Assembly: GCF_003611695.1 (NCBI RefSeq)
Contig: NZ_RAWE01000009.1
Span: forward strand, 44,609-108,608
Reading direction: 5' to 3'
DNA from: Corallococcus carmarthensis
GTDB taxonomy: Bacteria > Myxococcota > Myxococcia > Myxococcales > Myxococcaceae
Length of the DNA stretch: 64,000 bases
A program made the position numbers and the translations under genes. The notes below the pieces were generated by a model that saw only the letters and a list, made by a program, of their open reading frames with translations, ran no database searches and was not told the DNA's origin. Positions 37,122 through 44,636 of this stretch are shown here, in pieces (the first letter of the stretch is position 1; each line of letters begins with the position of its first letter).

Positions 37122-37813
37122 TGGAGCACCCCCTTGTCCAGCTGGTGCACGCGCCCGGCGCGCTCCGCGGCGTGCGGGTCGTGCGTCACCATGACGAGCG
37201 TCTTCTTCAGGTCCCGGTGGAGCACGCCGAAGAGGTCCAGCACGGCCTCCGCCGCCTTGCGGTCCAGGTCCCCCGTGGGCTCGTCCGCGATGATGAGGTC
37301 CGGGTCGGAGACGATGGCGCGGGCAATGGCCACGCGCTGCTGCTCGCCGCCGGACAGCTGCGGCGGGCGGTGGCCCACGCGGTGGGTCAGGCCCACCAGC
37401 TCCAACGCGGCGGCGACGTGCCGGCGCCGCTCCCCGCGCGTCAGCGGCGTGAGCAACAGCGGCAGCTCCACGTTCTCCGCCGCGGTGAGCACGGGGATGA
37501 GGTTGTAGAGCTGGAAGACGAAGCCCACGTGGGCGGCGCGCCAGTCGCTCAGCTCGCGGTCGTCCATCTGCGCCAGGTCGCGGCCGGCCACCTCCGCGAT
37601 GCCGGTGGTGGGCTGGTCCAGCCCGGAGATGAGGTTGAGCAGCGTGGACTTGCCGGAGCCGGACGGGCCCATGAAGGCCTCGAAGGCGCCCGCGTCGATG
37701 GTCAGGTCCACCGCGGCCAGCACCGGCACCTCCACCGTGCCGCGCCGGTACGTCTTGGACACGCCCCGGAGGCGCACCATGGGGGGCGGGGCTGGCAGGG
37801 GCTCCTCTCTCAT
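37118..37813 (-). CDS. ABC transporter ATPase (MacB/LolD class)
   Basis: A 231-residue ATPase with Walker A GPSGSGKST, Q-loop FQLYNLIPVLTAAENVELPL, signature LSGGEQQRVAIARAI, Walker B LIIADEPTGDLD and the switch His in VMVTHD. The NLIPVLTAAENVELP region is typical of the LolD/MacB class, which powers mechanotransmission rather than direct membrane transport. Its ATG overlaps the adaptor gene's stop (ATGA) and its stop overlaps the permease start. Confidence 0.95.
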   Translation of the reverse strand: MREEPLPAPPPMVRLRGVSKTYRRGTVEVPVLAAVDLTIDAGAFEAFMGPSGSGKSTLLNLISGLDQPTTGIAEVAGRDLAQMDDRELSDWRAAHVGFVFQLYNLIPVLTAAENVELPLLLTPLTRGERRRHVAAALELVGLTHRVGHRPPQLSGGEQQRVAIARAIVSDPDLIIADEPTGDLDRKAAEAVLDLFGVLHRDLKKTLVMVTHDPHAAERAGRVHQLDKGVLQ

Positions 37814-39048
37814 CCGCCCCCCGCCTCCACCTTCACGCGCCGCCCGTCACGCAGGCGCCGCGGCTCCGGCGCCACCACCACCTGCGTCCCCGCGCCCGGC
37901 CCCTGCACCAGGGAGACCTCGTCGCCCACGCGCTCGCCTACGCGCACCGGCTGGCGCGCGAGCCGCCCGTCCTTCACCACCCACACGGCGCTGCCCTGCG
38001 CGTCGCGCACCACGGCGCTGGCGGGCACGCGCTTGGGCTGGGCCCGGGCGTTCAGCTCCTCCGGGGGCAGCGGCTGGCGGAGGAAGGACACCTTGGCGCC
38101 CATGTCCGGCAGCGCGCCCTGGGGGACGGCCTGGAAGCGCACCCGCACCGTGGCGGTGGCCTTGGAGCGGTCGATGGCGGGGCGCACCGTGGCCACCTGG
38201 CCGGGAAAGGCACGCTCCGGCAGGGCGTCCAGGAAGATGAGGGCGGGCTGGCCGGTGCGGATGCGCGTGAGCTGCTCCTCGCTGACCTCGGCTTCGATCT
38301 CCAGGGCGTGGAGGTCCACCAACTCGACGATGCCGCCCAGGTTGGTGCCAGAGAGCGCGGCCGGCGCGAGCACCGCGCCCTCGTCCGCGAGCTTGCGGGA
38401 CACGGTGCCGTCGAACGGCGCGCGCACCACGGTGTGGGTGAGCTGGAGGCGGGCCGCCTCGCGGGCCCGCCGGGCGACGGCGAGCTGCGCCCGGGCCAGG
38501 TTGAGGGATTCGCGCGTGGCGCGGCCCGCGGTCTCCACGTCGAGCAGCTGCGCCCGGGGGACGGCGCCCTGTCTTGCGAGGTTGCGCGTTCGCTCCGTGG
38601 TGCGATCGGCGTTGAGGGCCTGGGCCTCGGAGGCGGCGAGCCGGGCCCCGGCGGCCTGCACCTCCGCGTTGGCGCGCTCCAGCACCACGCGGGCGTCCCG
38701 GTCATCCAGGCGGGCAATCACCTGGTCCCGCCGCACGGGCTCTCCCTCCTCCACGGCGACCTCCACGAGCCGGCCCGCGATGAGCGGCGCGATGACCGAG
38801 CGGCGCCGCGAGTCGACGTAGCCGGACGCGGACAGCTCGGTCTGCTGCTCACCCGGAAGAGGCTCGCGCACCTCCGCCACGCGCACGGTGGGGGGGCGGC
38901 GCGCGAGCGAGACGCCGATCAGGCCGAGCACCACGAGCAGGAGCGCCGCGGGGATGAGCCAGCGCCGCTTGCGGCGGCGGCGCATGGGGGCGGCGGAGCG
39001 GTCGATGCGCAGCGCGCTCAGCGCGGTCTGTGCCTGTGAGTCGGTCAC
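37810..39048 (-). CDS. Periplasmic adaptor (MacA/HlyD-type membrane fusion protein)
   Basis: A 412-residue adaptor: one membrane helix near residue 40 (WLIPAALLLVVLGLIGVSLA), a lipoyl-like half (VIAPLIAGRLVEVAVEEGEPV), a coiled-coil hairpin (about 120-205), the second lipoyl half (VRAPFDGTVSRKLADEGAVL) and beta-barrel domains. GTG 39048 follows GGGGAAG and precedes the basic and hydrophobic segment as expected. It is the first gene of the four-gene exporter operon. Confidence 0.92.
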   Translation of the reverse strand: MTDSQAQTALSALRIDRSAAPMRRRRKRRWLIPAALLLVVLGLIGVSLARRPPTVRVAEVREPLPGEQQTELSASGYVDSRRRSVIAPLIAGRLVEVAVEEGEPVRRDQVIARLDDRDARVVLERANAEVQAAGARLAASEAQALNADRTTERTRNLARQGAVPRAQLLDVETAGRATRESLNLARAQLAVARRAREAARLQLTHTVVRAPFDGTVSRKLADEGAVLAPAALSGTNLGGIVELVDLHALEIEAEVSEEQLTRIRTGQPALIFLDALPERAFPGQVATVRPAIDRSKATATVRVRFQAVPQGALPDMGAKVSFLRQPLPPEELNARAQPKRVPASAVVRDAQGSAVWVVKDGRLARQPVRVGERVGDEVSLVQGPGAGTQVVVAPEPRRLRDGRRVKVEAGGG

Positions 39049-39139
39049 GGCGCTTCCCCGGACGGATCCAGGCTCCTCGAAGATGAGGGTAGGGAGGCGG
39101 GAGGCCGGGTGCCATGGGCGGGGATGGGCGCGCCGGGCG

Positions 39140-41803
39140 CTACTCCGCGCGCTCCACCTGGACGGCCGTGACCTTGTAGTCGGGCGTGTGGGTGTACGCG
39201 TCCTGATGCGGGCCGATGACGGCGTTGATGAAGGTCTCGGCGGTGTGGAAGGTGGTGAAGAGCTCACCGGGACGCAGGCCCTCGGCGTGGTGCATGGGCA
39301 GCACGGCTTCTCCGTACCGGCTGCGCACCCGCACGCGCGCGCCGTCCTCCAGGCCCAGCCGCTCGGCGTCCACCGCGGCCATGTCCAGCCAGTCGCCGGG
39401 CTGGAGCCAGGCGTTCGGCGTGCGCGACGTCATGGTGCCCGCGTTGAACTGATACAGCCGCCGGCCCGTCATCAACACGAAGGGGAAGTCCTCCGTGCGT
39501 GCTTCCGGCGAGGGCGCGTAGCTGATGCGGCGCAGCGCCGCCCGGGGCCCCAGCGCGAAGCCGTGGGTGTGCAGTACCCGGGTGCCCGGGTGTTGCTCGT
39601 CGGGACAGGGCCACTGGAGGCCGCCGTGCTCCAGGCGCGCGTACGACAGCCCGGCGCCCGCGGGCCACACGCGCCGCACCTCCTCCCAGACCTCCTCCGG
39701 TGACGCGAAGGCGAAGCCCTCGGGGTGTCCCAGGGCCCGCGCCGCGCGGCAGAGGATCTCCCAGTCCGGAAGCGAGTCCCCCGCGGGCGGCAGCGACGCG
39801 CGCACCCGTTGCACGCGCCGCTCGCCGTTCATGAAGGTGCCGTCCTTCTCGAAGGCGGTGCAGGCGGGCAGGAAGACGTGGCCACAGGCCCGTGCCGTCT
39901 CGGTGAGGAACAGGTCCTGCACCACCAGCAGCTCCAGCCGCTCCAGCGCCTGGCGCGTGGTGTTCGCGCCCGGGTTGGTGAGCAGCACGTCATAGCCAAA
40001 GGCCCACAGCGCCTTGAGCTGCCCGCCGCGCGCCGCCTCCATCATCCGCATCAGGTCCAGCCCCGGCGTGGGGGGCAGGGGGGCGCCCCAGGCGTCCTCG
40101 AAGCGGGCCCGGTGCTCCTCCAGGGGGACGTAGCCGGTGAGCTGGCCCGGCTCACAGCCCATGTGCGCGGAGCCCTGCACGTTGTTCTGCCCGCGCAGCG
40201 GGTTGACGCCCATGCCGGGCCCGCCCAGGTTGCCCGTCAGCAGCGCCAGGTTCACCAGCGCCATGACCGTCTCGGTGCCTTGGACGTGCTCCGTCATGCC
40301 CAGCCCGTGCACCATCATGGACGGGCCGTGCGTGGCGTACAGGCGCGCCGCCGCGCGGAGGTCCTCCGCGTCCACGCCGCAGAGCGCCGCGGCGCGCTCG
40401 GGGGGCCAGTCGCGGATGAAGGCCTGGAAGGACTCCACGTCGTCCACGCGCGCGTCCAGGAAGCCCGGGTTCCAGAGCCGCTCGGTGACCACCACGTGCG
40501 CCAGCGCGTTGAGCAGCGGCACGTCCGTGCCGGCCCGGGGACGCAGGTGCACGTCCGCGTAGCGCGCCAGCTCCGTGCGCCGCGAGTCGATGACGATGAG
40601 CTTCGCTCCCCGGAGCACCGCCTGCTTGATGCGGGCGCCCACGACGGGGTGGCATTCGGTGGTGTTGCTGCCGGCGACCAGCAGCGTGCGCGCGTGGTCC
40701 ACGTCCTCGAAGGAGTTGGTGGCGGCGCCCGTGCCCAGCATCCGCTTCAGCCCGGCGGCGCTGGGGGCGTGGCACACGCGGGCGCAGCAGTCCACGTTGT
40801 TCGTCCCCAGCACCACGCGGGCCAGCTTCTGCGCCAGGTAGTTCTCCTCGTTGGTGGCCCGCGCGGAGCCCAGCATCCCCACCGCGTCCGGGCCGTGTGC
40901 GTCCCGCAGCCGGTGCAGGCGCTCCGCGATGAAGCCCAGCGCCTCGTCCCAGGAGGCGCGCCGCCAGCCGCCCGCCTCGCGCAGCAGCGGCACGGTGACG
41001 CGGTCCGGCGCCGTCACGAAGTCGAAGGCGTAGCGGCCCTTGGAGCACAGGTGGCCCTGGTTGGACGGGCCCTCTCGCGAGGCGCGCACGGTGACGATGC
41101 GCCCCGCGCGCGTGCCCACGTCCATCTCGCAGCCCACGCCGCAGTAGGAGCAGGTGGTCCGCGTCCAGGCCTCGGGCCAGCCCCGGTCCAGCAGCGTCCG
41201 GTCCTCCAGCGCGCCGGTGGGGCAGCTGTCCACGCACGCCCCGCAGGAGACACAGGAGCTCTGTTTCAGGTCGGGCCCGTCCGGGAGGATGCGCGTGTCC
41301 GCGCCCCGGTCCCACACCCGCCAGACGAACTGTCCCTGCACGTCATCGCAGATGCGCACGCAGCGGTAGCAGTGGATGCACTGGGACATGTCCACGTGGA
41401 GGTACGGGTGCGAGTCGTCCCGGAGCTCTGGCCGCGGCTCGCCGCGCACCTCGCCCTCCAGGCCGTACTCGCGCAGCGCGCGGTGGAAGGGCTTGTCCGG
41501 ATGGCGCGCCACCGCTTCAGCCGGGTACTCCGAGGCCAGCAGCCGCAGCAGCACCCGCCGCTGCGCCTCCAACTGGGGGCTGCGCGTACGCACCACCATC
41601 CCTTCGGCCAGCGGGGTGGTGCAGGAGGCCACCGGGCGCTCGCAGCCCTCCACCTCCACGATGCACGTGCGGCACGCGCCCACGGGCGCCAGGCGCGGGT
41701 CGTTGCACAGCGCGGGGACGGACAACCCCAGGGCCTCCAGCGCTTGCAGGACGGTGCCCGGCGCGCACTCGCGCGGCTGTCCGTCGATGGTCACCCGAAG
41801 CAT
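39140..41803 (-). CDS. Molybdenum formate dehydrogenase catalytic subunit
   Basis: An 887-residue FdhA/NuoG-type protein oxidising formate to CO2. It has an N-terminal [2Fe-2S] domain (CNDPRLAPVGACRTCIVEVE, then a fourth Cys), a His-Cys cluster region, two ferredoxin 4Fe-4S motifs (CIHCYRCVRIC, CVSCGACVDSCP), the CSYCGVGC cluster of molybdopterin oxidoreductases, and the bis-MGD domains. The active-site segment NNVDCCARVCHAPS has Cys, not selenocysteine, at the Mo-ligand position next to His. ATG 41803 follows GGAGGAGG; it overlaps the upstream subunit gene by 13 bp. Confidence 0.93.
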   Translation of the reverse strand: MLRVTIDGQPRECAPGTVLQALEALGLSVPALCNDPRLAPVGACRTCIVEVEGCERPVASCTTPLAEGMVVRTRSPQLEAQRRVLLRLLASEYPAEAVARHPDKPFHRALREYGLEGEVRGEPRPELRDDSHPYLHVDMSQCIHCYRCVRICDDVQGQFVWRVWDRGADTRILPDGPDLKQSSCVSCGACVDSCPTGALEDRTLLDRGWPEAWTRTTCSYCGVGCEMDVGTRAGRIVTVRASREGPSNQGHLCSKGRYAFDFVTAPDRVTVPLLREAGGWRRASWDEALGFIAERLHRLRDAHGPDAVGMLGSARATNEENYLAQKLARVVLGTNNVDCCARVCHAPSAAGLKRMLGTGAATNSFEDVDHARTLLVAGSNTTECHPVVGARIKQAVLRGAKLIVIDSRRTELARYADVHLRPRAGTDVPLLNALAHVVVTERLWNPGFLDARVDDVESFQAFIRDWPPERAAALCGVDAEDLRAAARLYATHGPSMMVHGLGMTEHVQGTETVMALVNLALLTGNLGGPGMGVNPLRGQNNVQGSAHMGCEPGQLTGYVPLEEHRARFEDAWGAPLPPTPGLDLMRMMEAARGGQLKALWAFGYDVLLTNPGANTTRQALERLELLVVQDLFLTETARACGHVFLPACTAFEKDGTFMNGERRVQRVRASLPPAGDSLPDWEILCRAARALGHPEGFAFASPEEVWEEVRRVWPAGAGLSYARLEHGGLQWPCPDEQHPGTRVLHTHGFALGPRAALRRISYAPSPEARTEDFPFVLMTGRRLYQFNAGTMTSRTPNAWLQPGDWLDMAAVDAERLGLEDGARVRVRSRYGEAVLPMHHAEGLRPGELFTTFHTAETFINAVIGPHQDAYTHTPDYKVTAVQVERAE

Positions 41804-43260
41804 GACTCCACCTCCTCCCGGTAGTAGCGCAGCACGCTCCGGGCGAACTCCCCGAGCCCCGTGCCATGGCCACACAGGCTGGTGATGCGCAGCGCCTGGG
41901 CGATCTCCTCCCAGTCCGCCGCGCTGGAGCGGGGCGCGGCGCCGGCGTCCAGCACGCGCGCGAAGAGCCGCTCGACGTGCCGTGCCCCCATGCGGCACGG
42001 GGTGCATCTTCCGCACGACTCGTACGCGCCGAAGGAGAAGACGTGGTGCACCAGCGCGGCGATGGACGTGTGCGAGTCGAAGGCCACCACGCCGCCGTGC
42101 CCCACGGAGGCGCCCACGGACTGGAGCTCGTCGAAGCCCAACGGGGTGTCCAGCAGGTGCGGAGGAAGGATGCCCGCCAGCGGCCCCCCAATGAGCACGC
42201 CCTTCAGCGGTCCGGTGCGCAGCCCGCCCCCCAGCTCCTCCACCACGGTGCGCACCGGCGTGCCCAGCTCCACTTCGTAGAGCCCCGGATGGTGGAAGAG
42301 GGAGTTGAGCGACAGCACCTTCGTGCCCCGGCTGCCCGGGACTCCCAGCGCCGCGTAGGCGTCGCCGCCATGCCGTGAGATCCACGGGAGGTTGACGAGC
42401 GTCTCCACGTTCTGCACCAGGGTGGGTTGGCCGAACAGGCCCGCCTGCGCGGGATAGGGCGGCCGGGCGCGCACGAACGGCCGGCGTCCCTCCAGGGCGT
42501 TGAGCAGCGCCGTCTCCTCGCCACACAGGTAGCTGCCACGGCCCACCTCGATGGAGAGCTCACAGGAGAAGCCGCTGCCCAGGATGCGCGGGCCCAGCAG
42601 GCCCTCCCGGTGGGCCTCGTGCAGGGCCACGTGCAGGCCGCAGGCGGCGAGCGGATACTCCTTGCGCACGTAGATGACGCCCCGGCGGGCGCCCACCGCG
42701 TACGCCGCCAGCAGCAGCCCCTCCAGCACCGCGTGGGGATCCTCCTCCATCAGGAAGCGGTCGATATAGGCCCCGGCGTCGCCCTCGTCCGCGTTGGCCA
42801 CGACGTACTTCTCCGCGCCGGGAGCGGCGGCCACCGCGCGCAGCTTGCGGCCGGTGGGGAAGCCCGCGCCGCCACGGCCGCGCAGCCCGGACCGCTCCAC
42901 CTGGGCGATGAAGGCTTCAGGCGGGAGGGACAGCGCCTGCTCCAGGGTGGCGTAGGCACCCTGGCGGGTGGCCTCTGTCAGGGCGCGGGCTCCACCGCTG
43001 GCGACGCGCCCCAGCGTGATGGCGTGAGGGGCCCGCACGTGCACCTCGGGGCGGGTGTCCTCGCCGGTGACGGCGGGGGCCCGGTAGCACTGGCCCAGGC
43101 AGTAGACGCGGGTTTCGTCCGAAGTGGCCTGCCGCCAGCGCGCGCCATCGAGGTGGCGCGCCACGAAGCAGGCGGTGCCCTGACAGGCATGCGTCCCGAG
43201 CGGGCCTTGCCCGAGGTGGAAGAAGGACTCGACCTCTGGTGTGTGTTGCCCCGGCTTCAT
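41791..43260 (-). CDS. Formate dehydrogenase NADH-linked subunit (NuoE/NuoF-like fusion)
   Basis: A 489-residue flavoprotein passing electrons between the formate subunit and NAD. The first about 90 residues are a NuoE-like [2Fe-2S] thioredoxin fold with two Cys pairs (HACQGTAC, VYCLGQC). The rest is NuoF-like: GRGGAGFPTGRKLRAV (FMN), ANADEGDAGAYIDRFLMEED (NADH loop), and the 4Fe-4S ligands in YESCGRCTPCRMG plus a late Cys. ATG 43260 follows GGGGGAGG. It is translationally coupled to the catalytic subunit. Confidence 0.92.
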   Translation of the reverse strand: MKPGQHTPEVESFFHLGQGPLGTHACQGTACFVARHLDGARWRQATSDETRVYCLGQCYRAPAVTGEDTRPEVHVRAPHAITLGRVASGGARALTEATRQGAYATLEQALSLPPEAFIAQVERSGLRGRGGAGFPTGRKLRAVAAAPGAEKYVVANADEGDAGAYIDRFLMEEDPHAVLEGLLLAAYAVGARRGVIYVRKEYPLAACGLHVALHEAHREGLLGPRILGSGFSCELSIEVGRGSYLCGEETALLNALEGRRPFVRARPPYPAQAGLFGQPTLVQNVETLVNLPWISRHGGDAYAALGVPGSRGTKVLSLNSLFHHPGLYEVELGTPVRTVVEELGGGLRTGPLKGVLIGGPLAGILPPHLLDTPLGFDELQSVGASVGHGGVVAFDSHTSIAALVHHVFSFGAYESCGRCTPCRMGARHVERLFARVLDAGAAPRSSAADWEEIAQALRITSLCGHGTGLGEFARSVLRYYREEVESCFG

Positions 43261-43331
43261 GCACTGCCTCCCCCGGGACGGCCGCCCCATGGCGGCCCCC
43301 CCGGTCGTCAGTCATCCGCGACTGTTTCCGC

Positions 43332-44582
43332 TCAAGGGCTCGCCTCCATGTCGGAGAGCGCGAAGTCATCCATCGTCAGCGTGCCGACCTGGTCGATGGA
43401 CAGCCCCACGCTGAGGGCCTTCGCCGCGGAGGGCGCCGCGGGCGTGGTCCACTCGGCGAAGGTGTAGCTGCTTCGCGCGGGCAGCAGCGGGCCCTGGGAC
43501 CAGTAGGTCCAGGCGCCCGCGCTGTCGCGGTAGTACGCCTTGAACCGCACCTGCGTCGTCGCCTTGTACCAGGCGGTGATCCGGTAGTGATGCCCCGTCG
43601 CCGGCGTGGGCGTGCAGCTGCTGTCGTCCTGCCGGGTGATGAGCTTGCGGTCTCCGTCGGTGATCTGCGTGATGCGCACCTGCTGGGCCCAGCTGCCTCC
43701 GTGCGCATCCGACGTCCGCGTCCACGTGAAGGTGTTGTTGCCGAAGCCGCCTCGCTGCCAGCAGTCCGGTGTCCCATCTCCGTTGCTGTCCGCTTCGAGC
43801 GACGGATTCTTCAGCAGCTGCGCGGGGGGCCAGCTCACGGGGGGCTTGAGCACTCCGCCGATGATCGCGTCCATCGTGGCCACGGTGGTGCCTCGCGATG
43901 CGCGGGTGGCCAGCCAGTCGATGAACGCCGTCAGGTTGGCGGGCGAGACGGAGTAGGTCTGCGGCGGATTGCAGGGCCCGCAGATGTGGTGGAAGACGAT
44001 GGGCACCCAGCCGCCTCCGGACTCCTCGGCGCGCAGCACGTAGTTCTTCAGGTCCGTGAGCGTCGTGGTGTCCTGCACCGAACCGTGGGTCCGGATGGCG
44101 TACGGATCCGCGGGAGGCACGGGCTCCGCGTAGGGACTGCTGGAGCCGCCGGTGGACGTCCGCAGCCCGCCGCTCTCCCTCGCGGAGTTGTAGTTGCAGT
44201 CGATGACGATCTGCCGCGTGGTCGCATCCTTGTCGCCGAAGGGATAGGCGAACGACGTGACCCGGAAGCCCGCGTTCAGCAGGGCGACCCGGTCGTTGCA
44301 GATCTCCTTGCGCTGCGCATCCGCCGACAGCTCGGTGAGATGCGGATGGGTCAGCGTGTGACCTCCAATCTCATGGCCCTTGTCCCGGAGTGCACGCACC
44401 TGGGCGAGCGTGAGGCGGCCCGACTGTCCAAGCCTGCTGCTGTTGATGAAGAACGTCCCTCTCATTCCGCGGGCCTCCATGGCGGAGGCCCCGATGAGTT
44501 GTGACGCCAGGCAGTCGTCGAAGTTCAGCGAGACGACGACCTGACCGGGCAGGAGGACGATGGCTCGGGTCTCGGGTTCCAT
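43332..44582 (-). CDS. NodB-type polysaccharide deacetylase with C-terminal carbohydrate-binding-like domain
   Basis: 416 residues from ATG 44582 (AAGGGGGAG upstream; GTG 44630 is an earlier option). The NodB domain (about 10-250) has SLNFDDC, HEIGGHTLTHPHL and the RVTSFAYPFG motif, so the metal and catalytic residues appear complete. A jelly-roll domain follows (about 260-416, NPSLEADSNGDGTPDCW to TMDDFALSD). No signal peptide is found with either start, although this family usually acts outside the cell. It follows the acylase gene closely on the same strand and is a paralog of the truncated gene at 18154-18681. Confidence 0.85.
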   Translation of the reverse strand: MEPETRAIVLLPGQVVVSLNFDDCLASQLIGASAMEARGMRGTFFINSSRLGQSGRLTLAQVRALRDKGHEIGGHTLTHPHLTELSADAQRKEICNDRVALLNAGFRVTSFAYPFGDKDATTRQIVIDCNYNSARESGGLRTSTGGSSSPYAEPVPPADPYAIRTHGSVQDTTTLTDLKNYVLRAEESGGGWVPIVFHHICGPCNPPQTYSVSPANLTAFIDWLATRASRGTTVATMDAIIGGVLKPPVSWPPAQLLKNPSLEADSNGDGTPDCWQRGGFGNNTFTWTRTSDAHGGSWAQQVRITQITDGDRKLITRQDDSSCTPTPATGHHYRITAWYKATTQVRFKAYYRDSAGAWTYWSQGPLLPARSSYTFAEWTTPAAPSAAKALSVGLSIDQVGTLTMDDFALSDMEASP

Positions 44583-44636
44583 GGTGGGGGCTCCCCCTTG
44601 TGCGAAGGGCTCACCCCGCAACCTGTGCACCCTCCG

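Noticed and set aside
39140..41803. Selenocysteine in the formate dehydrogenase
   Set aside because: No in-frame TGA at the active site; the position is encoded as Cys.
41804..42526. N-terminal extension of the formate dehydrogenase catalytic frame
   Set aside because: It overlaps the NuoE/NuoF-like gene on the same strand in another frame; ATG 41803 has a strong ribosome site and begins the conserved domain.
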